A DNA stretch of 6,508 nucleotides from Paludibacteraceae bacterium (GTDB taxonomy: Bacteria > Bacteroidota > Bacteroidia > Bacteroidales > Paludibacteraceae). Made by a program: the position numbers and the translations under genes. Below, one piece after another: positions 5,818 to 6,508 of this stretch. The stretch covers positions 1-6,508 of the forward strand of contig CANIXM010000116.1 in assembly GCA_947471245.1 (NCBI GenBank). Direction: 5' to 3'. The notes beneath the pieces were generated by a model, which was not told the DNA's origin, made no database searches, and saw nothing but the letters and a program-made list of their open reading frames with translations. The number at the start of each line of letters is the position of its first letter. Position 1 is the first letter of the stretch.

Positions 5818-6405
5818 GAGGTCTTGAATATCTACAAGCTTATTGACAATGGCATAGATGGTTAGCCCAGCAGGGCTATGAATTTCCAGTTTGCGAGCGA
5901 TGTTCTTCCGATGTGTGAGAACCGTATGCGTAGAGATGAACAGGGACTCGGCTATTTGTTTGTTCGTAAGCCCTTTGACAACACCTACAACGATTTCCTT
6001 TTCCCTAACGCTGAGTGTATTGGGATTTTCCTCCTCAAGCGCAGGAGCGAATAATTTCTCGATTTTGATGCCAATCTCCTCGGAACTTTCATACATCCCA
6101 ATGGTGGCATCGTACTTTTTTATCATACTCACGTCCACGGCCGACGTCACAAGAGCTATCATTTTCAACCTTTTACCTCCACCAATTGCCTTTAGTTTGC
6201 TGGTATCTACACTCCCCCAAAAACTAGGATTGATGATAATTACATCCAGCTTCTGATCCTTGAGATAGGATTGAAGTCCGTCAAGGCTTTCTAGCTCCAG
6301 AGGGATAAATCTCAAACCTGTAATGCGCCTAAGAATAGCTGTCACGCCATAGCGAATGATGGGCGACGGTTCTACAATTGCTATTTTGATGGTTTCTTTA
6401 ATCAT
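5803..6405 (-). CDS. LuxR/NarL-type transcriptional regulator with degenerate receiver domain
   Basis: A 200-residue DNA-binding regulator with an N-terminal response-regulator-like domain (about 5-120) and a C-terminal LuxR/GerE helix-turn-helix (about 127-190: LSVREKEIV, GLTNKQIAESLFIS, HTVLTHRKNIARKL). The start is set at ATG 6405, 1 nt after the stop of the preceding gene. A longer reading from 6468 would add 21 residues (MWKIIFSPQP...) that are only another frame of that gene. The receiver looks unphosphorylatable: the usual acidic pair is E12-P13, the phospho-acceptor Asp is N59 (in DVIIINPS), and no lysine sits in the expected final-strand position, although T87 of the switch position is kept. 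It probably responds to a partner protein or to dimer state, the adjacent hemerythrin being the obvious candidate. Targets are unknown. Confidence 0.9.
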   Translation of the reverse strand: MIKETIKIAIVEPSPIIRYGVTAILRRITGLRFIPLELESLDGLQSYLKDQKLDVIIINPSFWGSVDTSKLKAIGGGKRLKMIALVTSAVDVSMIKKYDATIGMYESSEEIGIKIEKLFAPALEEENPNTLSVREKEIVVGVVKGLTNKQIAESLFISTHTVLTHRKNIARKLEIHSPAGLTIYAIVNKLVDIQDLNLKL

Positions 6406-6406
6406 G

Positions 6407-6508
6407 CTAGACCCTTTGTTTTTGTTCCAATGCTTCAATGGCTGGGGAGAAAAAATAATCTTCCACACGATTGTGAAGGTTCAAATCTTTCTCACACGAA
6501 AGAATGTC
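6407..6508 (-). CDS. Hemerythrin-like domain protein, C-terminal 33 residues (5' part beyond window)
   Basis: An open minus-strand frame enters from the window edge and stops at TAG (6409-6407). The 33 residues include CEKDLNLHNRVEDYFFSPAI, the last-helix pattern of bacterial hemerythrin/HHE proteins, in which the His and the Glu four residues later (LHNRVE) are di-iron ligands. Hemerythrins bind O2 or react with NO at a di-iron centre in a four-helix bundle; relatives such as YtfE/RIC also act in iron-sulfur repair. The LuxR-type gene begins 1 nt after the stop, which implies translational coupling and a shared role. I recall hemerythrin genes next to LuxR-type regulators in other Bacteroidota. 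The start, full length and any further domains cannot be seen. Confidence 0.82.
   Translation of the reverse strand, partial: DILSCEKDLNLHNRVEDYFFSPAIEALEQKQRV

Noticed and set aside
5891..6256. 121-codon plus-strand frame
   Set aside because: Antisense shadow of the LuxR-type regulator, which has a recognisable helix-turn-helix on the minus strand.
6406..6468. N-terminal extension of the LuxR-type protein starting at 6468
   Set aside because: These codons are a shifted frame of the hemerythrin-like gene; the ATG at 6405 lies 1 nt after that gene's stop and begins exactly before the receiver fold.
1..6508. CRISPR array, insertion sequence, tRNA, rRNA or phage genes
   Set aside because: No spaced direct repeats, transposase motifs or cloverleaf-like sequence were seen on either strand; the window is ordinary chromosomal gene content.

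Overview
The window looks like chromosomal DNA of a Bacteroidota bacterium, perhaps a cytophagal or flavobacterial marine type. The evidence is moderate to low GC, spacers with the Bacteroidota -7 element TAnnTTTG instead of sigma70 boxes, A-rich leaders mostly without Shine-Dalgarno sequences, and protein families closest to Bacteroidota versions as I remember them. I see no phage, IS, CRISPR, tRNA or rRNA sequence. Six protein genes are present and two of them run off the ends of the window.

Left part (1-3389, minus strand): an alanine dehydrogenase-like gene (2187-3389) is followed after 39 nt by a long RelA/SpoT homologue (2147 to beyond position 1), probably as one transcript. The RelA/SpoT homologue keeps both the hydrolase and the synthetase motifs. 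The dehydrogenase keeps its Rossmann core, but by eye lacks two of the substrate-binding residues of classical alanine dehydrogenases.

Middle (3390-3859): a 470-bp divergent spacer without a credible gene. It has candidate promoters facing each way, a 22-bp dyad and a GCCAGCTGGC palindrome in the presumed ald leader, and a short ACACAAAG tandem repeat in the presumed leader of the rightward gene.

Right part (3860-6508): a rightward EamA/DMT-family exporter (3860-4819) converges on, and overlaps by 13 nt, a leftward transporter of the bile acid:sodium symporter (BASS) fold (4807-5706). Further right, also leftward, is a two-gene unit: the last 33 residues of a hemerythrin-like protein (6407-6508 and beyond) and, after 1 nt, a LuxR-type regulator (5803-6405). 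The regulator's receiver domain has lost its phospho-acceptor Asp, and a strong hairpin overlaps its stop codon.

The most interesting item is the tight pairing of a hemerythrin (a di-iron O2/NO-responsive fold) with a regulator that probably cannot be phosphorylated. It suggests a one- or two-protein gas/redox sensing circuit that does not use a histidine kinase.
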